Positions 11,142 to 22,459 of a DNA stretch of 64,000 nucleotides are shown here, one piece after another (positions within the stretch are counted from its first letter, which is position 1; the number at the start of each line of letters is the position of its first letter). The translations under genes were made by a program, and so were the position numbers. The notes under the pieces are model-generated. The model was not told the DNA's origin, made no database searches, and saw only the letters and a list, made by a program, of their open reading frames with translations. The DNA is from Ophioderma brevispina. Lineage: Eukaryota > Echinodermata > Ophiuroidea > Amphilepidida > Ophiodermatidae. The stretch lies in NCBI GenBank assembly GCA_023653785.1, contig JAMKCH010088370.1:124001-188000 (forward strand). The letters run 5' to 3'.

Positions 11142-12086
11142 TCGTCGCCCGCATCATATACTGTCATATTTCACATTTTTTAGGTTTTTGTGAAATTTCG
11201 CCGAATCACTTAGTTCGAGTTCTACCAATCTACAAAGTTTCAAAAGGTAAAGTTGCCTAAATAATTATTTTGAATTATAGAATTTTGCCTTTTTCCTGAA
11301 AATCATCATATCCGCATTTCACATACTGTTGTATTTTAAAATCGCCATTCATTTACATGTGTTTTATATAGCATTCTATTTTGCCGATCTCAAAATAAAC
11401 GATTTCACATACAGATCTATTTTGATGTATTTCTATCGTAAGTACGTAAACATATCCTGGCGTGAGCACAAGACCAAAGCACAGATATATGGAGATATCC
11501 CTCCAATTTCATCTTCTGTTGCCCAACGCCGTGCACGATTTGCCGGTCACTGTCATCGTGCGATTGATCAAGTAGTCTCAGACGTCACATGTTGGAAGTT
11601 ACCATGCCCAAACAGGGGTCGTCGTCCCTTTAACTACATTGATGTGATTGCTCGAGACAGCCAGCAGGATCCATCTGACATCCCCAACCTAATGACAAAC
11701 AGGGACATTTGGCGCTACATGGTGAACAGCATCTCAGCTGCGGCCGTTAGATAGATAGACGTAAACAAGATTTTCACATAGTGATGTATTTTACGTGCAT
11801 TGAAAATAATGGCGTAATAAGCGTTGTATTTTACAATATACATTTTGTTTTCACATACAGACTTATAACTTTGTTACCCGATTAAGATAATATTATTGTA
11901 GTTTTAAGTTTTATTTTTGATAAATATTGGACTTCAAAATGTTTTCTCCATAAGAGTAAAGTTTATATGTTCCTTACATGCTTCCTTTTAACCATATAGG
12001 CATGAAAAGCTCTGGTAGATTTTGAATTGCGATTTTCTCGGAAAACATGTTTTGTAAAATACGACAGTATGTGATGTGGGCGACGA
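11142..12086. mobile_element. TA-flanked DNA element with internal copies of its terminal motif; interrupted by a LINE
   Basis: Termini are TCGTCGCCCGCATCATATAC on the left and the inverse of TCGTCGCCCACATCACATAC on the right, with TA on both sides (11140-11141 and 12087-12088). A second copy lies at 26850-27470 and lacks the 307-bp insertion found here. The terminal motif CACATACTGTYGTATTTT recurs inside the element several times in direct orientation, for example near 11320 and 11406, and in the related CACATAGTGATGTATTTT near 11778. There is no transposase; the superfamily is unassigned. Confidence 0.8.
11452..11758 (+). mobile_element. 5'-truncated non-LTR retrotransposon (LINE) with open C-terminal frame
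   Basis: The 307-bp insertion is flanked by the direct repeat ACGTAAAC (11444-11451 and 11759-11766). It is absent from the sister element at 26850-27470, so the insertion is proven by the empty site. It encodes in one uninterrupted frame WREHKTKAQIYGD, RRARFAGHCHRA and NRGRRPFNYIDV, then stops. This pattern, 'W..H.T...IYGD.P..S..i..RR..FAGHC.RA', is the C-terminal region downstream of reverse transcriptase in many invertebrate LINEs. The 3' end is a short TAGATAGATAG microsatellite. The clade cannot be assigned from the tail alone. Confidence 0.8.
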
Positions 12087-12196
12087 TATAACCCATTTAG
12101 GTCTTATGATGGTACAATGCAGACGCAAAATGTAGTGATCATGCATTCACATTTTACAACTACCAAAGCTTGCCGGCAAAATGATCTAATGTTGGG

Positions 12197-12330
12197 CACT
12201 GTGTCAAGAAGTGTGGATGGCCTGCCAGGTGATATTCATTTGGATGGCCTGCCATATTATTGCATGGATGACAATGATAATGCCAGGCCTGCCAATGATA
12301 TGACAGGCCTGTGGATGGCTTAGTGCAGGC
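12197..12330. repeat. Degenerate short repeat with GATGGCCTGCCA core
   Basis: GGATGGCCTGCCA occurs twice, followed by related GCCAGGCCTGCCAATGATA and GACAGGCCTGTGGATGGC. Roughly four diverged units. Confidence 0.5.
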
Positions 12331-13493
12331 TAATTAGGCCATCCACTTTGGTAAGGGAACACATGCAGTTCTTTCACAAACCAACAGGTTCACATGCAAA
12401 TGTTGAGTGAATGAGCCTGTAGCATAGGAATGAAACATGTTTAGAAAGTGTTTTTGTTAGAAAGTACTTATGTATAATTTTGTATAGAACTCAAACACCA
12501 TTCAGTGACCAAATAGAAAGTGTTAGCTAAAGCCAAAAATGTTCACACTGAATGTGTTTCTATTATAATTAGCAAGGTTTAATTTTCAGGTGTGAACGCC
12601 GTGCTTTTACGCAATTCATCATTTTGACATTGTTCAAGCGAGCTTATCTCTGTTGCATAAGGGTAAGTGATGATGACATTGATGTCACGCGTGCAAGCTC
12701 CATGTTCATGCATGAAAAACAAAACCTCCCTGTTGAGACCACTTTTCTGGTATATACAGGCAAACGGATTAAATTGGCTCAACATAAACTATTGTTTTCT
12801 GGTATTTTATTGTTTATACCAGCTAAAGTTTTCACTGGCATTTATCCTTTAAGGGAAGGAGTTTCAGACAGCAAAAGTACAAATGGGCAAAATGTCAGAT
12901 TGTTTTCGTTCACAATTGATGGATCATTTCTGAAGTTATGCTGAGCGTCCCGACGACTTTTACTCAAGATTGTTTTTACTTGTAGCAAGTAAGACAGTGC
13001 AGGTTAACTTAAAAGTCAACTTTATCAAAGCTTTAACCCATCTAGATACTACCCCTACAAGACGTTAATCCCATTAATAATATAATACTGACATACATAG
13101 ACAAACAATTGCATATTTTCAACAACACAATCTACACATATTAGTTCTTATTACAATCAGCAGCATATGCATTGATCAAATAGTATGAAAGAGTTAAGAG
13201 TATTTATATAGTACAGCAGCATTTAATCAGCAATAGTATCTTGACCATTCCAACAATGGTAAAATTCAACATCCTCAGTCCCAGGGAGCACAGTTCATTC
13301 ATTACTAAATTAACTAACTGTAAGGTTCTGCAAGTCTTTGGAGCTCTTTTATGTATATATCACTTTCCAGCAATGTGTCAGTGTTTCGAGACAATATGAG
13401 GCCACTTTAGCAGTATGTGCTAGTATATGGTCAGCAGTAACCTAGGCAGGCATGCTATAATTAATGCACATGCACCTTTGTACTGGCACATGA
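12331..13493. other. No gene seen
   Basis: AT-rich, unique-looking DNA. Overlapping plus and minus frames at 12580-12940 have no recognisable domain or splice bounds. Confidence 0.4.
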
Positions 13494-13970
13494 GTTGTTT
13501 GGCACAAAAAGTATCTTGGCATGTTTTTCAATCAGTATTGTGCCAAAGTCTGATAATTTTGAAAGTTTTCAAATATACATTTTGTTGCTCCGGTATAAAC
13601 TCTTTCAAGTTAACGACATATTGCTGGAATTTTAAAAAGCGTGGAAAATTGGCTGAGTATAGACTCCCCGAAAGACGCAAACCCCTAACCAAAAGTTCCA
13701 CTTTATGGAGTTTTCAAGGTGTATTACAGTGTACTGCGATACTAACACACAGACCACAATCGATATTGCAAGTAGGCTTTCTCACACATTCAGTTGGAAA
13801 CCCTCTTTGTGTAAAATCAATACATGTGGATTTTCTTGCGTTGTACCACTCGGTGACCATTGAAAACTCCAAAAAGTGCCACAACTTTTGGTTGGGGGTT
13901 TTGCGTCTTTCGGGCATTCTATCCCAGCCATTTTTTTACAAACATGCCAAGATACTTTTTGTGCCAACTG
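13494..13970. mobile_element. Long-arm foldback element, second partial copy at 36.2 kb
   Basis: Outer arms read TTGGCACAAAAAGTATCTTG on the left and the same sequence inverted on the right. An inner block (CCCGAAAGACGCAAA..CC.AACCAAAAGTT) is also present in both orientations at about 13665-13710 and 13855-13915. The sequence around 36212-36440 repeats the left arm and the 'TTATGGAGTTTTCAA' block. The 192-codon plus-strand frame across it, and similar minus frames, are mirror products of the inverted repeat. Confidence 0.75.
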
Positions 13971-14860
13971 TATTATCAAATCAGATTTATCAGATAAATC
14001 TGTAATTTTGCCTCCAAATTCAACTAGAAACAACATCTAAAATTATTTTGGGGTACTTCCACATGTAATTGATATTCATATAAGGGCCTGGTCTTTGTAA
14101 TACAAGATGCATTCAGTGACACAAAATGGCCACTTGTGAGCAAGCAACAACTTTAAGGGGAGCCTAAGGTGTATTTAAATAATTGGTGCCTTTAAAGGAC
14201 AAACAACATCATACAAGTTTTTCGGCAAGATGTACCGATGGACCATAACGTTCCAACCAACAGAACATAACTGTCGGGGCATGTGCCCCCTACCCCCCCT
14301 CCACCTCCGATGACTATGCCTCTAATAAATCTGATAATATACAGAGGAGGGAGGAAATTGGTCGCAAAAGCCACAGACAGTTAATTATCAAAAACCTATG
14401 TGAATTCTCTAAGTGCAAATCGTTAGATTAATTTTATGTACACTGCAGCTAAATCGTTTGAATAGCTTATAAATAGGTGTCCATTTTTAAATCCTTTCTC
14501 TTAAGGCACATACCTATATTTTGTTAAGTTTGCTACATGTCTAAGATTGGCCCTAATTATCTACACTTTCTATAGTCGGTATAGTTATAAATAGGCACAT
14601 TTTTTTGTTTTTAGTTTGAAAAAGTAGGCAAAAAGGGCTGCTTAATTTGACAATCTGTGAACAAACACATGTATTACACCGGGGGTAACTGAGAAAGGAG
14701 ATCATAACACACATGGTCCCAAAGGTGACCCCTATATGAGACCACACGTGGGTGAAATGGTACCCTATACAAGACCACACATAATCCAACATATATCAAA
14801 GTATATGAAAATAGTACCCTACAGACCCATTTTCCCCATTTCTGGAAATCTTTAACATGA

Positions 14861-15118
14861 TTACTATAGTAGCTGTCACAAAAGAACGGCCCTCTCTTGA
14901 GCGCGTTTACGCTCGCGATCAGCTAATGAGCGATATGGGCGGGGCCTATTTACTCTTTACGCAACTTGCTTGGAAGTCGAACGCGCAATCGGCCAATCCG
15001 ATTAACGCGCTGTTATGGCTATGACCTGATTCAAAAAGCCAATCGGACCTGTGTTTACGCACGATACGCCCCATTTTGAGAAGCGAGGGCCGTTCTTTTG
15101 TGACAGCTACTATAGTAA
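14861..15118. mobile_element. Young MITE with 34-bp identical terminal inverted repeats
   Basis: Both ends begin TTACTATAGTAGCTGTCACA and continue identically to ...AACGGCCCTC, about 34 bp without mismatch. The interior is CpG-rich (GCGCGTTTACGCTCGCGATC) unlike its AT-rich surroundings. No coding capacity. Identical ends suggest recent insertion. Confidence 0.85.
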
Positions 15119-15194
15119 AATATTCCCTCAACTCAAAGCAAGTGTACCAACAATGCTAAATTGTGGGCATAAAACAGTCTTACATGACTGACTT

Positions 15195-15445
15195 ATAGAC
15201 AACTAGAATTTAGCAGTTCTCGGCTTTCGCACTCGCTATATTCAAAGAATATAAGCTGTGGGCCGCTCCATGACCTTTGACCTTGGCACATGACCTTTGA
15301 CCTCATCAACATATGAGGGATCCCACAGTGCACTTATGACAGAAGTTTGGTTCCAATTGAAATTCAACTTTTCAATTGAGGTCAATTTAAAAAGATATTA
15401 ACAATTTAGTGATACACACATCCACACATACACATGCACAGTGGA
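15195..15445. repeat. Dispersed repeat with TGACCTTTGACCT motifs
   Basis: Contains TGACCTTTGACCT at 15271-15283 and 15291-15303, followed by CATATGAGGGATCCCA and TTCAACTTTTCAATTGAGGTC. The same order of blocks occurs at 26040-26420. The repeated word is the reverse complement of AGGTCAAAGGTCA, the consensus DR1 site for RXR/HNF4-type nuclear receptors; function here is untested. Confidence 0.7.
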
Positions 15446-16690
15446 TTGCTAAGTGGTCCTGCCAGACTCATGGCACAAAAAAGTGGGAATTTGGGAATCT
15501 CCTTCCCAACAAATGCACATGCCTCACGGGAAATTTTAGCCGATTGACATTTTTGATAAAGAAACTGACTTATGCCTCGCTGACTTCACGGGAAATATTA
15601 CAAAATCAGAATCTCCTTTGCGCCAAATAAACATTTTTTCGAGCCGTGACCAGACCAGTACACCAAGTTACACCCAGGTATTACACACGCGTAATATTTG
15701 CAGCATATACATTGCCCCTGTGCTATATGTCACATCGCGATGCATTGTTGGATGATGTGATGCAATGTGCTTATTTAGAACCAAATACACTATAAAATAA
15801 TTCCCTTTGTCTTCCATTAAAAACTATATTATATACACAATAACATATATTAACCAATAGTAGTTGGTTTCTGATACTGTTACAGATTGAATAGAAAATG
15901 TAAGACCCCTGTAGTATGATTTTTGAAATCCACATCCTGTTCATGCTAACTAAAGTTCATATTTTGGTTATAATAATGTTCCATTTTTAACCATGACAAT
16001 AAAAGACAAGTTGCAGTTTTGAAAATGATTCAATAGTTTAAACTGAAATATGACTTGCAGAGCTTTCATTTATGCGTTCCCGATAATGTGAATAATCACT
16101 GTTACCCATTGAAAGGGCGTTCGTCATGATTTCCCCAGGGACCCTATATATACATTGACTGTAGTTTGCCCAGAGATCATAATTTTTTTTACAAAATTCA
16201 GAATTATGATTTCTTGATTTGGAATCAGCATGAACATGCATTCAATGAGTCCACCCAGCCCCTTCAAAAACAATAAAGTCTTAAGTGCAGCTGGTTTTAA
16301 GATGGCTTTATTTTTTGGGCCAGTGTTATCTTTGTGCTTGTTGTGTGGGTTTTTCAATGTTGTTTTAAAATTATTAAAATATTAATGAGCCTTTTTGTTG
16401 AAGTAGGGTGACTCCTTTGAATCAATTTGAAACTCTATTAAGGCAAAGGATGTAGAAATATGTCCCACAATGGCATAGGTAGCAACTTCAAAAGAAAACT
16501 AACAAAAAAAGAAAAAATCTGCATTACAGTATGTCCATTATACCTTGACCAGCACCAGAGATGAAAATTATTTCAGAAATATCATTTTTGTTTATAATGA
16601 ACTGTTTGTATATGTATATCATTAACATAGGCTCAATACTAGCTGCACCTATGTTGCCTCAACAGTTCAGATCAGTTCAGTTCAGCATGT
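15446..16690. other. No gene seen
   Basis: AT-rich sequence. The minus-strand frames at 16038-16357 overlap each other and show no domain or splice-bounded exon. Confidence 0.4.
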
Positions 16691-16695
16691 CTTAG

Positions 16696-17225
16696 CCCTC
16701 AAAGACCAATAGACATTTTACTTAATGGCCAGCCTTCTAGCATTTTCCATTCCTTCACTCCAATTTCTAATGTTGTCAAAATCCACTCAGCCCTTTTCCT
16801 TCCTCTACGCCCTTTTGGACATATCTCCCCCCCCCCATTTGTCGACAAGACCAGACTGTCACCTTTCTGCTTCCAATGGTCGTACTTGGTCAGCTTTCGC
16901 TTCTTAATCATTTCCAGAAGTCCTTTCTCTGGCACTCCGATGGTCTCCCTTATCCACTCATTGGTTTTCCTTTGTTTCCAGCTAACTCTCAGTACTGTTT
17001 GCAAGAGCCATAATTCCACAACATGGATCATTCTTTCCTCAGCATCCAGCTTTCACAGCCATACAGAGCAATACTCCAGACCAGAGCCTTGCTAATTTCA
17101 CCTTCAAACTCGGGTCTTTTGACTAATTCAACAAGGTCTGTTCTCTCGCTGTCCCTAGTCTGATCTTAATATTGGTCTTATTGTCTCCATCTGGTGTGAT
17201 ATCGGATCTAAGGAATTTGTACAAG
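16696..17225 (-). pseudogene. LINE reverse-transcriptase C-terminal remnant
   Basis: Read on the minus strand across frame breaks: ITPDGDNKTNIKIRLGTA, then ALYGCESWMLRKE, then WKQRKTNEWIRETIG, then GRRGRKRAEWI. This is the familiar order at the C-terminal end of many LINE polyproteins: 'lGs.it.dG....eI..Ri..a', 'k..vwsvaLYGcEsWtlrke', 'mlriSWt..ktNe.v...ig', 'GrRGR.r..Wi'. Frames change near 17030 and 17130, so it is dead. The endonuclease and catalytic RT palm motifs are absent, so it is strongly 5'-truncated. The LINE clade is not decided. Confidence 0.8.
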
Positions 17226-17379
17226 GCGGTTCTCGAACCACAAAGTCCCCCGCTCGTCGCGGGAGGAGGAGGAAAAGTACATAAATTATGGATGTTGTCA
17301 TGGGAAACCAGAGATGGACTCCTACCATAGCCAGTTTCAATAATTTGGATGACCCAGATGACCTTGGTTTCATGACCAT

Positions 17380-17712
17380 ACAACCATGCATAGCGATTTG
17401 ACCTTGGATGACCCCACATGACCTTGAAATGACCTTCAAAATTTTCGGCACTTAATATTGACTGCACACACCAAGTTTCATCATCCTATCACATGTTTAG
17501 GGATTTGACCTTGAATGACCCCACATGACCTTGTAATGACCTTCAAAATTTTCGGCACCGAATGTTGAGCACACCCACCAAGTTTCATCATCCTACCACA
17601 TGTTTAGAGATTTGACCTTGGATGACCCCACATGACCTTGAAATGACCTTCAAAATTTTCGGCACCGAATGTTGAGCACACCCACCAAGTTTCATCATCC
17701 TACCACAATTGA
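17380..17712. repeat. Tandem repeat, about 107-110-bp unit, three copies
   Basis: Each unit carries GATTTGACCTTGRATGACCC, CACATGACCTTG, AATGACCTTCAAAATTTTCG, a GTTGAGCACACCCACC-type block and CCAAGTTTCATCATCCTA. Corresponding points recur at 17388, 17498 and about 17605. Rich in TGACCT half-sites. Confidence 0.85.
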
Positions 17713-18075
17713 CAAGGTTTATATGAATTTTTGACCACATTTGACCTTTGACCCATGGCACATGACCCATCTCCGAACTCATCCGCCGCCTACTTAAGCG
17801 ACATATATGGTGCAAAGATGGACACCCATACTTGCTTAGATCAAAAGATATCGTGTTGACAAGGTTGATAGCAATTTAACCCTATTTTTTACCATATTTT
17901 TGACCTCATTTGACCTTTGACCCAATTCGACTCCCACCCAACGCGTACTTGGGATACATCTATGTTGCAAAGATGGACACCCACACTTGCTTCCAAAGAT
18001 ATCGCGTGGGAAAACACACACCACACACGGACGGGGAGCATTTCTATCCCCCTTCGCCAACAAATGTTGGCGGAG
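17713..18075. repeat. Probable 3' end of a retroelement or satellite, TGACC-rich
   Basis: TTTGACCTTTGACCC occurs at about 17741 and 17910, each followed by a GCAAAGATGGACACCCA(T/C)ACTTGC block about 165 bp apart, so the stretch is a diverged tandem pair. It ends in CACACACGGACGGGGAGC and AACAAATGTTGGCGGAGGAC. The class is not certain. Confidence 0.5.
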
Positions 18076-19949
18076 GACCAAAAATATGATTACTAATCAC
18101 ACAAACTAATTTGTTGCTGTAGCAGATCAATTTCAGTTCAAGTTCAATTGCAAGTTACCAGTAGATTCATAGCATCTAAATTGTGTTGGCAGAAAAACTA
18201 AGAAGCCACATCTTCAAGCAGACTTAAAGGTCCAGGAAATGCAAATAGAACTTGATGTGGTTGTGTCAAGTCTACAAGGAGGGACCACAAATTAAGCATT
18301 CAATATTTGAGGTGGTGATGACATCATTAGTGAAACTATTCATTTTTCAGAGCGTAATGAACTTCAGGTGACTGGTGTGCATCATTCATGACACTGACTG
18401 AAAATTCAATAGCTTTCACTAATGTCATGGAAGGGTGTTAGTTTATCGGCCCTGTCATTGGCAGGGCGAATGACCCGTTAAAGATTGGAGAAGGTTTATC
18501 ATCTCATTTCTGGGACCTTAAATAGTCTATCTTCATTTAAGATATAGCAATCCTTTTGTCATTGTTTATGACCCCAAACTCAGATTAAAAACATATCTCT
18601 AGTCAGGGAAGAAGTGATGGTCAATACGAATAGATTGAAGCGAAGAAGTTGTTACATGGGCATGATTAAACAATTTTTGACATTTTAACAAAATTTGAAA
18701 AATTGATCTCTGAGCAATTATGGCCGGCCCAAAGGTTGAGCCTTGAGAAAGCAATATTGCCCTATGCACTTTCTGCTTTCACAGAAATGTAACAGAACTT
18801 TCTTTGGAGATAACGCTGCTCAACAATGCTCAAGAAACATGGAGCATAAATTATGTACCCTTAAGCCTAAACACACCCTTTAATTAATTGCACTGAGCTA
18901 GCTTATCAAAATTCTAATTCCCTGCCAAAAAAGAATGTTTACGTAATACGATTTAAAACAAAAATGAAACCTGTTAACATCATAAAATTTTTAAGATTCA
19001 TCTACAGGATTCACAACATTGATATAACATGGAATTTCTTATGAGCGTTAACATCCCTGATTACATGTATTCAGCCACCTCTTAGAGCGCTTTTATAAGC
19101 ACCATCATGAAGTATTTTTTCTTCAAGAGTTCGTCATCAGTGGCATCCACTCTTCTTCTTTCCCTTTCCATTTCTGGTTTGCACATTTGGGGCCAGTGGT
19201 CTCGCAGACCATCCTGGTACAATATACATGTCCTGAGGGGTTGTACTCGCTATGTTAAATCACATGGGTGTAACAGAGCAGTATTATTAATCCACTCTGG
19301 GGGCTTAATTCCTTTAAAACCTGAACTTTTTTAAATTCTTAAAAATCTGGAAGGTATAATTACTAGACCTCAGATGGGAAAGATGGGTAAAGATTACAGA
19401 GTGTTTCAAAAAAGATTTCAAACCACAGTTGATGCAGGAACTCATACTTCAGTAAGGATTTTGTGATACATTTTGAAACCTGGTGGATATTTCTTCACAA
19501 AATTTGCTGCGAGCACCGCCCAATAAAGGAAAGTGTGCACATCTCACCATCACCAGAGACATCATCTCTTTGCTGCTCTCTCCATCCATTGTTGGGTCAC
19601 GTCACACGCTGGATGATTGTACCCTTGTGGGACTGTCTTGGCTCTATCTCAAGGAGGTGCATACTTTCATCATTCCATTATCAAGGATGTGTCAAGGAGA
19701 TAATTTATCACCTGACATTAGGGCAAGAAACAACTCAGCAGATAATATAATGGAAACACAGTTTGGTAAATTACCTTTGTATGAGTATCTCCCTCGTGAT
19801 GGACAGTTGAATATTTAACATTTTAAAGAGAATGCATATTTTACACTTTCAAACTTCATTGAAGCAAATTCATATATGGTTTATAATAATAATAATAAAC
19901 CATTTTTACAGTACGCTAAATCCTGTAAACAGGACTTGAAAGCATGTTG
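18076..19949. other. No gene seen
   Basis: AT-rich. The plus frames at 19107-19334 and 19463-19818 have no recognised domain. A last RasGRF exon would be expected somewhere below 20565 on the minus strand, but I could not locate one here. Confidence 0.4.
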
Positions 19950-20240
19950 CAATTATTATTATTACCCTGCCTTCCAGAAATGTCACAATCAATTGCTTCA
20001 TCTAGGTGCTGCTCAAAGACATTGTCCTTACACCTCCCAAAAAAAAAAAAAATGTGAACAAGGCCTTCAGCTCCCAGATTTTGCTTGGGTCAACGAGCAT
20101 TATATTAAGTATCTTGCCCGGGACACAAACACATTGACCACAGTGGGCTCAAACTCACAATTTTTAACGTCTAATGATCGCAAGTCCTGCACTTTTCCAC
20201 ATGACCACACATGTTGGTGTATAATACACAGTGGTTATCT
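19950..20240 (-). mobile_element. tRNA-derived SINE, minus strand
   Basis: On the minus strand it reads AAAGTGCAGGACTTGCGATC..., then a B-box-like GAGTTTGAGCCC, then TGTTTGTGTCCCGGGCAAGA. The same blocks in the same order occur at 52756-53400, so the two copies define one SINE family. This copy lacks the insertion found there. The 135-codon plus-strand frame across it is therefore not a gene. Confidence 0.75.
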
Positions 20241-20564
20241 AGAACGAAACAATGTACCCTGCATCCAACACGCGTCCACATAATTTATCGCCTGAGCTTG
20301 ATAAGAAAGACAAGATCAGATGTTTGCAGTACTACAATAAAAAGCAAAAATACTTATTAAAAACTTGCAAGATCCCCCCCTGGTGGGGACTTAGTTGGTG
20401 GATTTAATCCAGTGAGAATGTTATGAGAGACTTTGCAGTTTCTGGGAATCAGAAAATGGTAGTGAGAGTTGCGCAGGTTTTGGGAATAAGAGCTAAAAGG
20501 CCTGAAATTACACAACAGTATGACCTTTGACCGTGAATGATAGAATCACATCTACTAAACATAC

Positions 20565-20633
20565 CTTTTTGTCTGCTTCAATGGTATAAGGTGTTTGTTG
20601 GAAATGTCGGATTTCCCTTATTACATGTGCAAT
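20565..20633 (-). CDS. RASGRF: RasGRF exon: CDC25 domain, IREIRxFQQT segment
   Basis: A 69-bp exon bounded by acceptor TTGTTTACAG and donor GTATGT. It is fully open for 23 codons: IAHVIREIRHFQQTPYTIEA then DKK. This is the conserved helix near the C-terminal side of the RasGEF catalytic domain ('ISHIIREIRqFQQt.YkI' in vertebrate RasGRFs). Phase 0 at both ends and no frameshift make it the cleanest exon of the gene. It follows directly on the 22335-22454 exon in protein order. Confidence 0.88.
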
Positions 20634-20639
20634 CTGTAA

Positions 20640-21140
20640 ACAAATGGACACAATTCCACTTAATCAGTTGTTATAGATAATGAGGTTAATAATCAGGCGC
20701 AACTTCTAACAAACTTCTAAAAACAACCCTTAGGTTGTACTAAGAAACTACAAACATCAGTTTTGGGACATGTAGAAGAAATGGTATATCAAAGAAGCCG
20801 CACTCATCTATTGAACACGACCCAGAGTGTCTGCCAAAAATATCTCAATCTGATGCGCACTGTTAGTCCTTTTCACCTACATATCCATATTTTATACTAG
20901 CATTGCAAATAGAACCTTATCTCCTTACTCCATAGCAATAGATTATGGAAGCGTTCTTTTTCTTTTTAAAAAATATTGTGGCCAAATTTGGATACATTTT
21001 AAAAATAACTAGAATACTTGTGTCTTTGTTTGAAAGAGTGGCTAATATTTTGCAAACAACATATTGCAAATGCAGACATTTATAATGTAATTAGGAAAAG
21101 TCAGCATGAGAAGAACCATTATCACCAATCCACATCACTG
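20640..21140. other. RasGRF intron, nothing else seen
   Basis: AT-rich intronic sequence between the 22335-22454 exon and the 20565-20633 exon, with no repeat termini that I can recognise. Confidence 0.5.
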
Positions 21141-21149
21141 GACTGGAAT

Positions 21150-22030
21150 ACTGCAACAACCTTTAGGTGGGTTGCTGTTAATTGAAACAGTTCCCGTAGG
21201 ATTTGGTGCTAAAGGTGAATTTTCTGTGTTTTTCATCAATAGGACCAGACAATCAAGAAAAATGATGGGGTGCAAATTTCGACTGATGCCCTCCTAAGGG
21301 GGGAAATGTTTAATACAGGGAAAAAATTTGAAAAGCGAGTCAAATGTGTTTAATGTACTAACAGTTGTCTCCTTATAAGGATTAGAAAAGTATATATTTC
21401 CTAGGTTCCGACGTTAGGTTAAAGTGCTAAGCCCATAATGGTTCAAGGTCCTCATGGGGTGTAAATTTTACCCAATGCTCAGATTTGTTGAAAATGGTGT
21501 AAGTTGTTTGTATTGTCTCACAGCATCCAAAATGTATTATTTTGCGTGTGTGACATTGGTTGGGATAATTACATACCAAAATCGTTCACAGGGTCTACAT
21601 GGTCTATGGGGGTCCCAGAACTTCCCGATTACGTCGCAAGGGTGATATCAACAAACAATTAAAAATGCATTTTCTGTTCAGTTATGACACAAGGAATCAT
21701 TTGACACCACTCTCAACCAACATAGGAGCATTTACCCCCAGAGTGGACCTTGAACATGACGGGGCATACACTTTAACTAACGGGTTGGAACCTAGGCAAA
21801 TATATATTTTTTGTAACCCTTATGAGGAGACGAACCGTTAGTCTACATTAAAACCACAATTGATCGATTTTAAATTTTTTTCCTTGTACTAACATTCCCC
21901 CCTTGAAGAAGGGGCCATCAGTCCGAACAATTTTGACCCCATCATTTTCTGCCCCAGTTTAGGTACTATTGAAACCCAAACAGCAGCAAAATAAATTTTA
22001 ACTGAAAATCCTAGGGAATACACACCAACC
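21150..22030. mobile_element. Large foldback element, arms of about 300-350 bp
   Basis: The left arm (about 21150-21500) and right arm (about 21720-22030) are inverted copies. Shared blocks include AAATGATGGGGT, GACTGATG, AAGGGGGGAA, GTTTTAATGTA-type, CTCCT(T/C)ATAAGG, ATATATATTT, CCTAGGTTCC and GTTCAAGGTCC. The loop is about 220 bp. It lies in a RasGRF intron. Frames inside (21454-21841, 21889-22131) are by-products. Confidence 0.75.
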
Positions 22031-22334
22031 AACACTATTTTCATACTTATTGCAGTTGTGATATTGGTGTTTCTGTTGGTCTGGTGTAAGGATGTGGTTT
22101 GTCCAACGTTGTTGTTGTAAAAACAACTCAAATCAATTCAAGATTTAAAAACCATCTTACTTAAAACTTTCTACATACGTAGACCCAAAATTTCAATACA
22201 ATGTCACCAAACATTGGTATTTAGATATTACTTTCAATGATTTGGACTTTTTTGTTATTCAATTTCTTAAAATGTGTTAACTGTGCCAGAGGATTATGTC
22301 ATTCTAGCTAGGCTGGTTTTAGTAATTAACATAC

Positions 22335-22454
22335 CTTATCAATTTTGAAAAGTGATGAGATTGTCATCTGTGATGTTGGGAGTACCATCTCTATAAAAAG
22401 CTAGTATGTTAGGGCTAGAAACCCCAAGTAGGGGGAAACACAAGGTGGATCATT
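22335..22454 (-). CDS. RASGRF: RasGRF exon: CDC25 domain, PPCVPYLG...EDGTPN segment
   Basis: Bounded by acceptor CAATTTTCAG and donor GTATGT. The length is exactly 120 bp, the 40 codons expected for this segment of the family ('NCDPPCVPYLGmYLTDLaFI' followed by 'EEGTPN...GLVNFSK'). The sequence gives NDPPCV, PYLG, LTY, then in another frame LAFYRDGTPNITDDNLITF and finally SKLIR in a third. The internal frame shifts cancel, because length and both splice phases are preserved. This region forms the Ras-contacting core of the exchange domain. Confidence 0.8.
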
Positions 22455-22459
22455 CTGAA

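Noticed and set aside
13427..14005. 192-codon plus frame, the longest in the window
   Set aside because: It spans an inverted-repeat element; similar frames appear on the minus strand because the arms mirror each other.
16600..16660. ASIEPM on the minus strand as the RasGRF C-terminal exon
   Set aside because: No YLLD or EESLYE residues precede it and no acceptor is present.
19876..20283. 135-codon plus frame as a gene
   Set aside because: It runs antisense through a tRNA-derived SINE and an AAT microsatellite.
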